Below are positions 1 through 10,000 of a stretch of DNA of 64,000 bases, one piece after another. Position numbers and translations under genes: made by a program. How positions within the stretch are numbered: position 1 is the stretch's first letter; the number at the start of each line of letters is the position of its first letter. The notes under the pieces were generated by a model. The model made no database searches. It was not told the origin of the DNA and was given only the letters and a program-made list of their open reading frames with translations. Where the stretch lies: positions 1,922,001 through 1,986,000 of the forward strand of contig JAKUDP010000007.1 of assembly GCA_022570795.1 (NCBI GenBank), given 5' to 3'. This DNA comes from Sphaerulina vaccinii (Eukaryota; Ascomycota; Dothideomycetes; Mycosphaerellales; Mycosphaerellaceae).

Positions 1-732
1 GAGGCACGCCAACTCACCTAGTCTGAGGTGGTGTCGTTGGGATGGCAAGGAAGAACGCGACGTAAAGAAGACCACCACGGCACGGGCCCACACTCCGATG
101 TCGGCAACAACAACACAACCTCCTTCGGTTCAATTTCTTTCCTGTAACCATCTAACATCATCAGACCACGAGGCAGACATCGTATTCCATCGAGGCTGAT
201 CGCCAGCAGCATGTCAAACTGCGATGCGCATCCGATATGGACCGATATAAACCGCGTACAGACTCGTACAGTCGTGAGTGAAGTCCTCTTATACGTGGTG
301 CAGTCACCTCACCTTCCCGCCACGACCTTCCTTTTCGGCTGGACTAGGTGCAAGACTAGCTATGGGAATCCCAGTGAACATACAGGCGATGAAGCATGCT
401 AGTCTAGACCAAGCACAAGACTAGCAGGCACTTATACCCATCGCGTACATCGCGTCAGATGTTGCTGGCCCACGGGCAGTACAGCGTCTTCGCGCATCGG
501 AATGTTAAACATATGGTGCGGCCCGTGGTCTTGAGGACGTTGATTTGTTGCAATCCCAGAATTGACAAGGATACTCGGAAAGGTTTTACCTTCCAAGGTG
601 CGAAGACGCTGTATCGACTTCACATGGAGTATTCACGCGAGCTTGATCATACTCGAGTTGATCGTCTTGCTGGATTTTTGATGGGCAACGAGCAACGAGC
701 CAGAAAAGCAGAAACAAGCATCATTACAAGCC
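1..732. other. Intergenic, no gene recognised
   Basis: No reading frame here has a recognisable motif, splice structure or convincing coding bias. The right part presumably holds the promoter of the dehydrogenase gene starting at 733. Confidence 0.4.
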
Positions 733-1666
733 ATGGCAGTGGAACGTAAAATCGCGATCATTACCGGAGGCGGTGAGTACGAGCTTCATACACGTAGCAG
801 CAGCAGCGATAAGTGCTGACCAGTCAGGCTCTGGTATGGGCTTAGCTGTGACAGAAGCCCTAGCCGCGCGCAACGACTGGGTCGTACATGTGATCGATAC
901 CAATATATTGAGGTTTCGCCAGACCGCGAATCCTTCTCTTCAGATCGTTGCACACCAAGCAGATGTGACCAAGTACGATGAGCTGGCTTCAGCCTTTCAG
1001 CGAATCTACGAAAGTAGTCCAGAGCCACGAGTCGACTTCGTCTTTGCCAATGCCGGCGTGATCGAGTCGCAGGACTTCTACAAGATTCAGAAGACTGATC
1101 CCCCACCACTGCCAGACTTACGTTCCCTGGACGTGGATATTAAGGGTCTTGTGATCACTTGCTATCTGGCACAACACTACTTTCGGCGAAGTGTGCACAA
1201 AGGTCGAGGAGCCAGCTTGGTTCTCACTGCAAGCTGTGGTGCACTCTACCCAAGCCATTACAGCCCTATGTATACTGCAGCAAAGCATGGAGTGCTAGGC
1301 TTCGGTCGAGCGATTGCCAACAAGCTCTTCTTGGAGGGTATCCGGGTCAACATCATCTGCCCTGGGATCGTCGAGACGAACTTGACAGGCGAAGGAGGCT
1401 GGACTGGCTTCCCTGCTGAGTTGTTCACACCTGTGAAGCGTATTATGGAGACGGTTCTGGAGCTTGTAGATGGGAGTCAGGACATGATCGATTCGAACGA
1501 GAAGAGAGTCGCTGCCAAAGACCTGTACGGTCTGTCAGTGGAGATCAACTTGGACAAGATCTACTTCAGAACGATCCCAGAATTCTGCGACGACGCCATG
1601 CGACGCATCATGGAAGCGACAGATCCGGAGAAGCAGAAGGGCGCTGTGATCAAGGATTACGACTAG
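733..1666 (+). CDS. Short-chain dehydrogenase/reductase (SDR)
   Basis: Two exons, 733-772 and 828-1666, are joined across an intron with a GTGAGT donor and a CTGAC...CAG acceptor, giving about 292 aa. The splice is needed to complete the N-terminal Rossmann motif TGGGSGMG, which is split across the exons. The sequence also shows an NAG motif (FANAG), a catalytic Ser region and the YxxxK pair (YTAAK), all hallmarks of classical SDRs that oxidise or reduce alcohols and ketones with NAD(P)(H). Overall style resembles 15-hydroxyprostaglandin-dehydrogenase-like fungal SDRs, but the substrate cannot be read from sequence. No signal peptide or membrane segment is visible, so it is probably cytosolic. 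It converges on a second SDR that ends 8 bp downstream. Confidence 0.88.
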
Positions 1667-1674
1667 ATACTGGA

Positions 1675-2726
1675 TCAAGGAATGGCATCTTCTAGGCCAG
1701 ACTCTTCGCCATGCATAGCTTTGAACAACGGCTCCCAGACAGTCACGGCTCGCTTCGTCTTGTAGCCATTTCCATACTCAGGTGGATCATAGAAACAAAG
1801 CTTATCAGCAGACGCTTCCAGGGCTTTGCCGACCTGGCCCGTCTCATCATTGATGAACACATCGTGTGCTGCAAGAACTGTCTTCAGAGGCGTTAAACTA
1901 GTAAACATCAGTATACCTCCCCCGGATCACCCTCAAAGCAAGAGAACTTACCACTCTGGGCTCACAGCCTCAATCATTTCCTTTGGCACGATCGGCGTAG
2001 CCACAGCTCCAGGAAGAACCACATTCATCAAGATATTCCCCTTGCTCTTTAAGAGAGGTGCCACACCCCTCACGTACTGAAGAACAGCAGCTTTCGCTCC
2101 ACAGTACTCCGGATAAGTTCTATGAGGGAAGATGCCTCCAATGCTTCCATTCACGATGATCTTCCCTCCAGGTTGAGCATTATACCTCATAAAGTGTGTC
2201 GCCAATTGCGTTCCATACAAAATGCCCTTGTACACGATATCTGTACAGCTCGTATCTGGCTCCGGCGGCACATCCTCGACGTCTTTGCCGCGATGCGAGT
2301 ATATGTATAGAGATGATTGGTCCACGATACCGGCATTCATACAAACCAGATCAATGCGGTTCCAGGTTTTCCAGACGTTTAAGAACATTTTGGCTTGAGA
2401 AGAGTAGCATGAGACATCGCATTGGAAGAACTGGGCGTTATTGTAATCGTTCATCTGCGTCACGAGAAGTTTGCCAGCTGTGGTGTTGCGACCAATAAGA
2501 GCGACTCGGTAGCCTTTACGATGGAGATGTTTGGCGAGCTCGAGACCGATGCCTGACTTGGGGAGAGTTGAGTATCAGCTGGCGGAGTGGTCTTTTATGG
2601 GCGGAGACTGACAGTGGCTCCAGTGATGATGGCGACTTTGCGATCATTTGTGTCGTTATTATGGCCATTCAGATATCCAGTTCCATGGCCATTGAGGACT
2701 TCCGGAGTCTCGTTTTCTCCTGCCAT
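1675..2726 (-). CDS. Short-chain dehydrogenase/reductase (SDR), paralogue-like
   Basis: Three exons on the minus strand: 2613-2726, 1952-2556 and 1675-1897, about 313 aa. Intron 1 (2557-2612) has a GTCAGT donor and an AAG acceptor, and its removal rebuilds the cofactor motif TGATSGIG. Intron 2 (1898-1951) has GTAAGT and TAG. The NAG motif (MNAG) and the active-site YxxxK (YCGAK) are present, so a functional NAD(P)-dependent oxidoreductase is likely. A 38-residue N-terminal exon rich in Asn, Gly and His precedes the Rossmann fold. An in-frame ATG at 2798 is an alternative start. The gene is convergent with the SDR at 733-1666 and shares its overall plan, suggesting an old duplication or a functional pair. 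Confidence 0.85.
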
Positions 2727-3338
2727 GGTGAAGGACCTCTCGATGTCGACGAAAGTTAACTGTCTGATGAGCTGTCTCGAGGCTCTCTTGTTCGACACAG
2801 CTGCACAGCTGCACAGCAGCTATTCTCATCCATCGATCTGTGGCACCGCAATGTGGAGCATGTGCATGAAGCTCGACATCGCAGCGGAGAACACGCTTTG
2901 TTCGCAGCTGGCTGTCCCTGCATACAATCTGCAGTAGTCGAGACGAAGCATAGCATAGCGTGATGTCGATGAAGGAATCATGTCGGCAACCATCAACAGT
3001 CCGGCACTAGGCGAAGTTGTTCGCTTCGCGGTCAACATATCCTTGTCTACCGATCACTTCTGCAAGGAATGCAGAAAAGTGGAGACGAAGCTCGGAGTAT
3101 TGAACTTTGTGCAAGTGAAGCGAAGGCACTTTCAGCCTGATTCTCACAATCGTTACACAAGCGACGTCAGTGATTTTAGGTCAGGTTTCAAGTTTAGGAA
3201 ATGCCTACCAAAGTCCGACATGGTGCTCTCATCAACAAACATTCGCCGATATCACACCACGGAGAGATCACCAACTAAACAAATTTCCCATCCACTCCAC
3301 GACTGAAGAAGATAAAATCCCCCTCATCACCCATCATC
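2727..3338. other. Intergenic, no gene recognised
   Basis: This spacer separates the start of the minus-strand SDR from the small plus-strand ORF. It should contain both 5' regions; no motif was convincing. Confidence 0.35.
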
Positions 3339-3584
3339 ATGTCAGCAACAACAAACCCCTTCAGCAAGATCATCAAGCGCTACCAAGCCCACCGCGTCAA
3401 GAGCAGCACGCGCAGACAAGAACTCCTGGAACAACGCGATCGAGAACGTACAGAAGATGGGGATGGACTTCTGCGCATTGCTCTTGGCAGAGCCAATTCC
3501 GTGAATAGCTTTACGGCGGTGGATCCTGCGAAGTACTATCAGAAAGGCAGAGCTTGGGACAACATGGGAGAAAAGTACCATTGA
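3339..3584 (+). CDS. Small basic hypothetical protein
   Basis: An uninterrupted 81-codon frame starts at an ATG in a good fungal context (preceded by CATC, followed by TCAGC). The product is charged and Arg/Lys/Glu-rich in its first half (for example RRQELLEQRDRERTED) and ends in a Tyr/Trp-containing segment (AKYYQKGRAWDN). It has no signal peptide, membrane segment or recognisable domain. The helical, charged character suggests a small structural or stress protein, but no function is assigned. A decayed repeat follows directly downstream. It could also be a fragment of a larger lost gene. Confidence 0.4.
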   Translation: MSATTNPFSKIIKRYQAHRVKSSTRRQELLEQRDRERTEDGDGLLRIALGRANSVNSFTAVDPAKYYQKGRAWDNMGEKYH

Positions 3585-3754
3585 AAGAATCGACAGAACA
3601 CGAAACTCGAGACAGCAACGGCATTGCTCTAGTGGGCAATACAAGAAGCAGGATGAAGCAAAGGCGTCAGATTTGCATGTAGTATGAATCATGAAACGAA
3701 GACATCAAGACGCGGAGACGACTTTGCACGATTTGAAGAACGAATAATGCGAGC

Positions 3755-4145
3755 TTTATACCAGAATCGCCTTTGTCATGGACACACGAGCGAGAATAGC
3801 GGGCCGAGAAGCTATGGATGACCAAGAACGAGGACGCACTGGCGCTGAACGCCGTTATGGAAACCGAGATACGAACCAAATTGCCAGAATCGCCTTAGTC
3901 CTCTTGGATAAAGCAGCGAGAACAGCAGGCCGAGAAATTATGGATGACCAAGTATCAGACCTCCAATGGCGCCGGACGCCTTTCAGTGAATGACATAAAG
4001 AAGGAATGATACGAACTGCAACATCAGAATCGCCCTTGTCCTGGACACGCGAGCGAGAACAGCAGGCCGAGAAATTATGGACAATCAAGCACCAATTTTG
4101 AAGCGACCCAGACATGGCGCCGGACGCTCTCTGACAGTCGCAACG
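3755..4145. repeat. Degenerate ~130-bp tandem repeat, three copies
   Basis: Three related units can be aligned by eye. The shared words are CCAGAATCGCC (near 3761, 3884 and 4024), then GCGAGAACAGCAGGCCGAGAA (near 3790, 3916 and 4053), then TATGGATGACCAAG or a variant. Spacing is about 123-140 bp. In one plus frame the units read as charged, glutamine-rich peptide interrupted by stops, so this may be the remains of a repeat-encoding gene. Confidence 0.65.
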
Positions 4146-4903
4146 ACAAGCACCATGGAGCAAACAACAAAAGTATGTTTCTCTGGACATCCAAGCTGCT
4201 CTAGATTTCGACTGATACTCGAGAACAGCGTGCGGGCACGAATAGACATCATCGCATGCAGTATCAGCACGAGGAGACAAGTAGAGACGGACCAGAGACT
4301 TCGGTGGTGTATATCGGGCCTATGATTGTTAGACAGCCATACATGATCAAACTTTTGCTTTTCCATGGCCATTGTCTTTCTATGAATCCGCAAGCACTTC
4401 TTCCTCGTAATCATCGTCATCATCCTAGCCGGAATCAGCTCCTGCCTTCGGTCATATGGACGGGATTCAAAGCGTCCACAATATGACCGCTACCCAGGCC
4501 ACTGAAGCCGAGAAGGTACTAGTCACGAAATGAACAAATGTATCGACCACCCTCCTCAATCACAACACCACCTCGCCAAGTCAAACTCAGCATTCGATGT
4601 CATGTCAAGAACAAGCACGTCGAAAACCTAACCCCTCGTGTCCCTTACACCATTTCCCTCCTTTCGAAGGTTACGGTTCTTCGTGGACAGTGGGGAGGTA
4701 CTTTGTTTTTTAATCTTTCGCGTGTAATACTGAGCTAGATCTCATTGTCCTTGAGGAAGTGCTCCACCTTGCCACGCGAGTGATTGTATACCTATGGTTG
4801 TATGGGGGAGGAAAGGAAATGGGGAGGGAGGCGAGGGAAGGCGCATGGGAAGCGCTGTTGGGTATCGTTGTAGTTGGTAGTATACATTACAAAGCTCCGT
4901 TTC
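4146..4903. other. Intergenic, no gene recognised
   Basis: Only short frames without motifs are present. The right end is the 3' flank of the minus-strand NUP37 gene. Confidence 0.35.
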
Positions 4904-6827
4904 TCATCCAAGTGCCGTTGCGAAGCCAACACGTCTGGAAGGTGCTGCTGCTGATGGGGCGGCTCCAGCCATACTGTCGAGAAGACGATCCATTCCATTG
5001 AGGTCTAGATCTCCTGCGTCGAGCATTTGTTGGTCGCGGTCCACTGCTGGTCGTTCTGCGAGTTGTTTCTGGAACAGATTCTTGGAAGGTTTCGAAGGTA
5101 GGCTCTGTAGGATGATGGCGTGGCGTGCTGTTGATATGAGCATATCGCGTTGAGTGTTCATTTGTCCGTTTGCGGCGCTTGATGTGTTTGAAGCGAACTG
5201 CGAGATCGAACTGATGTCCTCGTTGTGTAGCTTGACCTCGGTGATGTGTGTTAGGCCAGGTGAGTACAAGGAGCCAAAGCCGGTGCCACCACCGCTGTTG
5301 GTAGTAGAGCGCTGATAGAAGGATAGCAGGCTGTTGATGGCGTAGATGTCACTGTTGTACCAGAGAACAGCGCTTTCGTCTGCAGGTCCCGTTCGAGCAT
5401 TCTTCGCAGTCATGGAGATGCCACCGCGAGGAGCAACGCCTGGGACCTTTGGTGCTCCCGTGAATAGCTGCTCTGCTTTCGTCTTTCTTGTATTTGGTGT
5501 CATGGGTGCAAGTTTCGATATGCCCTTTTTCTGCTTCAAGGGCTCTGCAGCCTCAGTGTTACCCGCCGTGTCAAGGAAGCCACGGACTGCGAAGTCCTCG
5601 ACGCGCTTGCCAGCAGGTGGTGCAGTAAGATCCCACAGACCCCACTCGCCATCCTCAAGGAGCACGAGGATCGCCTTGCCTGAGAGTGCCCACTTTGCGG
5701 CCAGTATCGACTTGCGCCGCGCGAAAGCTGCACTGACCTTTTGACTCTCCTTGTCTGAATGATAAGGCGCGTGGTAGGTCATCAGCCAGTGTCCTGTAGC
5801 TTTCGATACAGCGGAGTTGCTGAGCATTGAGTCGCTCGAGCCAGGACGGGCGCGAGAAGGGGGTGTACCATGTGGATCGTATATGCGCGCGGCTCCAGAC
5901 ACGTCAGTCACCAGCAGTTGCGCATGCCGACTTGAGGGATGAAAGCTGACTCTTGTACCTGCTGCAGGTAGGGCCGCACGTCGCAGTAGCTTGTCCTTCG
6001 CAATAGCCAGTATGATATCGCCTTCGACTGCGACTGACCAGACGTGAAGGGCTCGCGATACACTGGCGACCAAGAGATGCCCATCTACGTCTTCTTCGCG
6101 ACGCGCCGACAGTGGCTGCTGTTCGGATGGTAGGTACTTGATGGCCAAGTCTGCAGGTATAGGCCCAGTTTTCTGCAGCTGGATGGTTGATTTGGCAATC
6201 TCTGTGATGAGCTGTTCTATCTCCTCATCTGTGGGTGGCGACAAAGGTATGCTTAGGACAGCTGTCTCGCCATTGGTGCACGCCACAGCGACGATTGCTG
6301 TTGTCTTCAGCAACTTGACGGGCACTGCTTTGGGGTTGATCGTAGGCACCGCAACCCGCAGCGCTCCTTTGGGCTTCTCTTCATCGCCAAACTCGATGTC
6401 CAGGTCTTGTATCACGCCCGGGAAGGGACAGTCTTCATCCTGCTCTTCTTCCGCTTCCTCGAACTGGTCATCCTTGGGCTTCTCCTGCTCCTTCGTTGTC
6501 GTCTCTTCATCGTCGCTTATGAGGTCGATGGTCTCTGGCTGGGTGCCATTCGAGTATGCCGCCTGAGCTGCCTTCCGCCGTCTTCCGCCTCTCCATAACA
6601 CGCGGAGACCTCGTTCGTGGCCGTAGATGATGAGCGTCGAGCCATTTGGCGCAGTGACAGGATAGATGTGGGCGGTATGTATGCGGTGAGGCAGATTGTA
6701 GCTACTCCAAAATCTGGTCAGAATGTGTGCGCGCATAGATTAGTGGGTATATCATGGAGTAGACCAACCTCAGAAGGAGTTTGCGCTCTCGCTTGGTGAC
6801 TCGTGGTGGTTCCATGGTGGTAGACAT
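4904..6827 (-). CDS. NUP37: Nucleoporin NUP37 (fungal type)
   Basis: Two exons, 6769-6827 and 4904-6713, with an intron carrying an ACTAAT branch site and CAG acceptor, give about 622 aa. The N-terminal region (VTKRERKLL, then NLPHRIHTAHIYPV) and the WD-like beta-propeller segments (HVWSVAV, GEWGLWDL) match the fungal Nup37 type. This is a member of the Y-shaped Nup84/Nup107 complex that builds the nuclear pore scaffold. An acidic insertion lies near residues 65-110, and a disordered Ser/Ala/Pro-rich tail follows the propeller. Fungal Nup37 proteins are often longer than the animal form, so the length is acceptable. A second ATG four codons in is an alternative start. The gene is divergent from APC1 over a 213-bp spacer. 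Confidence 0.72.
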
Positions 6828-7040
6828 GTCGTTGTGTTTCAGGTCCAGGTCCAGGATGTGTTGGCTGGAAGCTGCTGTCACTGACTGCCCACTTCGCGTC
6901 TTTCGGCCTTCAGTCGCGTGTTCCGGACATCATCACTTTCACACTTTTCAACAACACCTCCTCCAAATACAGGTATTGTATACGACCTCCAGACTGGTCG
7001 GCCAAGATGCTGAGAGTCAGGAAACACGTGGACTTCTGCA
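6828..7040. promoter_or_regulatory. Bidirectional promoter region, NUP37/APC1
   Basis: The 213 bp between the two start codons must hold both promoters. No TATA box or specific operator was identified; the assignment rests only on the divergent arrangement. Confidence 0.55.
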
Positions 7041-10000
7041 ATGGCCGCCGTCAGCTCACTGGGCGTACATACTCCAGTGGCTCTTCCATCTTTGATCGCT
7101 GAGGGCATCCTCCCGCGAAGTCCCGGTCAGGATCTATACCAATGGGAGACATATGTGACTGAAATCGGAGGCGAAGAGGTCGAGGAAGAGGTCCTAGCCA
7201 CGAAGAATGTGGTTGTCTGGTCGCAAGGACACTTCGTGCGCAATACCTATCGATTTGAACTGGAAGGAGAAGATGTCATCCAGGCTGTTCTCACCAACTT
7301 CCCAACCGCATCGACGCCCAAGGTACAAGATGAGCGCATTTCCGGAACAGACAGGGCTCCTCGTAAACGACTAAGGCACTCTGTCGGACCACAGGATCAG
7401 AAGAGCAAGCATGTTCCACAGCCAGTTCTGGAAAGGGCGCTGGTGGTGCTGTTCAAGTCGAAAGCGCACATACACTTCCTGCATGGGGCCAACCACATCA
7501 TCAATCTGCCTTTTGAAGTTGAGAAAGCATTTCCAGCTCCTCGTGGACTGGTCCTACAACGAAAAGCCACTGGGAGATCCTCGCTGCCACCAACACCACA
7601 GCTACCCAATGCACCCCCGAATTCCTTCTTGTCGACTCAGTTTCGAACATCGCAATCCTTCCTGCAGTCTCCTACCTTGCTGAAGAGCTTCGCTGGTACT
7701 AAGCCGATGCAGCCCAGTCCGCTGGCAGGCGATGCGAGCTTTGACGCGTTGTTCCTGAGCCTTACAAATGGATCACAAAAGGAAGTTGACGAGGATATCA
7801 CGAATGTATACTCGCTTAGCAGTCCGCTGTCAGATCTTGGCGTGGTCACCTACTCGTTTCAGCACCACAAACCTGTCAGAGCCGGGAACTCAAGGACCGC
7901 CTTGAATGTGGAATTCGAAGGACTCGAGCCTGCTGAGAAGGTGATTTATGTCTCTGCCCGAGATGAATTGTACAGCCATCAAACACGGAGTGGTGGACCT
8001 CTCACGCTTCTGGTGACTTTTAACCCGGACATTAATGCAGTCTCAGTCTGGCATGCTTGGTACATTGAGGAGAAATCACTAAAAACGCTCTTGAAGCTAA
8101 GAACAGAACAGAAGGCTGCCAAAGCTCGACGGCGGAGCTCTTTTCTAAGTGCAAGTGCTGCCACAGGAAGTGCAACTCCAGCCGTTCGACGCAGAGACGG
8201 CCCCAGGGAAAGCTTTGCAGCCGCAGGCGTAGCACTACAGCCAGATGCGGCTGCATCGCAAGGTGATCCAACTTCGCGCAAGCCAACCAAAGAGGAAGAG
8301 GAGCAAATCATGGCTGCGCAGATGGACCCAGACTACAAAGCTGCAGTTTCACAACAGCCTATGCGCGAGGGCAATCGCAGGATAAGCAGCATGAATGCCG
8401 ATGTTCGTGCCAGTCAGACAACTGTCGGTGCTAGCTTTGCGGGCACGGCAGGACGTCGACATACATCCTTTGGCGCTCATCAAGGAGGGCGAAAGTCCTT
8501 GAGCCACCGAAAGAGTCGAGGCTCCAACGTTTTCAGCCAAAGCCTTGGGCCCGATGATGATACGATGGATCTCGATTCGACCATTGAACTTGACCCGGAA
8601 GAGAGCATCGACGGGATTCTGCGGCACATTCGCAACACGTTCGAGGTATCTGGCTTGGACACAGTCTTTGGCAGCGCCGAGGAAGGCTTCAAGCGTGATC
8701 TTGTGGTTCGCAAGATACACTCGTTCACGGTTGGCCTTCGAAGTTCCACACGTAGCAATCCCTCGTCGTTGGCGGCTAGCTACAGAGTTGCGACTCTCTC
8801 CGAACCTGCTTCCATCAATGGTCCGGATGATCCCAGGATCAGACTGTACCTTCATGACCAACAGAGCAAGGATGTACAGTATGTCGCACTGAAGATCAAG
8901 CATCGCGCACTATATCCGGAACTTGCAGACTCTCCGATACTTGCGATACCAGTACTCACCGGAGAGAGCAGACTCGACCCATGCGATCACATGATTCAGG
9001 TCGCCGATGGCATACTCCAGGCGGTCGTGTTTGGCAGCCGAGGTGTACAATTCTCTCTGGACGAGCAGCTGCCATGTCCTCTACTTTTCGATGCCCCATA
9101 CCGGGCGCATAATGCTCTGGGCTATATGCACAGAGCTGCACAAACGGAGGACATCGGTAAGAATAGGAATCTTCCGACTCCTCAGTCGCCGCTTATGTTG
9201 CAGCATGTCGGAACTCGAGGAGCTTTCGACGCAATCGAAAACGACGGCATACATCATCGCAGGAGGCTACGTCTGCGTCCTGTTGATGCTCTAATCGATC
9301 AGCTTCTCACGTTGTGCGAATTAATGCTTCCCAAGCAACAAGCGCGAACAGTCCGAAAGACTTGGTGTATGGCATATGCATGGTTGAAGCAGCACCCAGG
9401 GAGCCTGGCCAGCACAAGCGGAACTAAGGAGTTTGTGGCATTTGTTGCAACGATGTTCACTTTCGTGTGCGGGATGCTCGATAGCAAAGCTCGATCGGTC
9501 ATCAATCTTGCAAAGGTCGCCACTGGCAAAGCGAATGCTAGTGACAGTGTTGCTACGAGCGTGGCTAGCACAGGCCATCATCCACATCTCGCCACGTCCT
9601 CTACGTGGTCATGGCTGCCATCAGCGCACTCTTCAGCGAGCCCGTTATCACCAAGAACCCAAGAGAAACGCAAAGATCAGCTTCTTATCACATCTGCAGC
9701 ATTGGCAGGTGAACTGGTAAACAGTAGTGCACAGAATGGCAGTCAATCGACTTCATCTGTGATGTCAACAGCCACGGAGTTCATGCTTGGGCTCCACATC
9801 TTCCGCGAAGAGCTCTCACTGGACACACTCGGTTCTGGTCAGAGTATATACAGGCTGCTTACTCCTGTCATTGCACAGCTTGGTTCCTGGCTTGGACTCA
9901 CCGAGTGGAGCTTCGCTGCTGGACATTACTATAACTTGGCAGGCGCGACAGAGGAAGAGTGGGCCTTTATCAAGTCAAGACCCAGCGGAATACCACAGAT

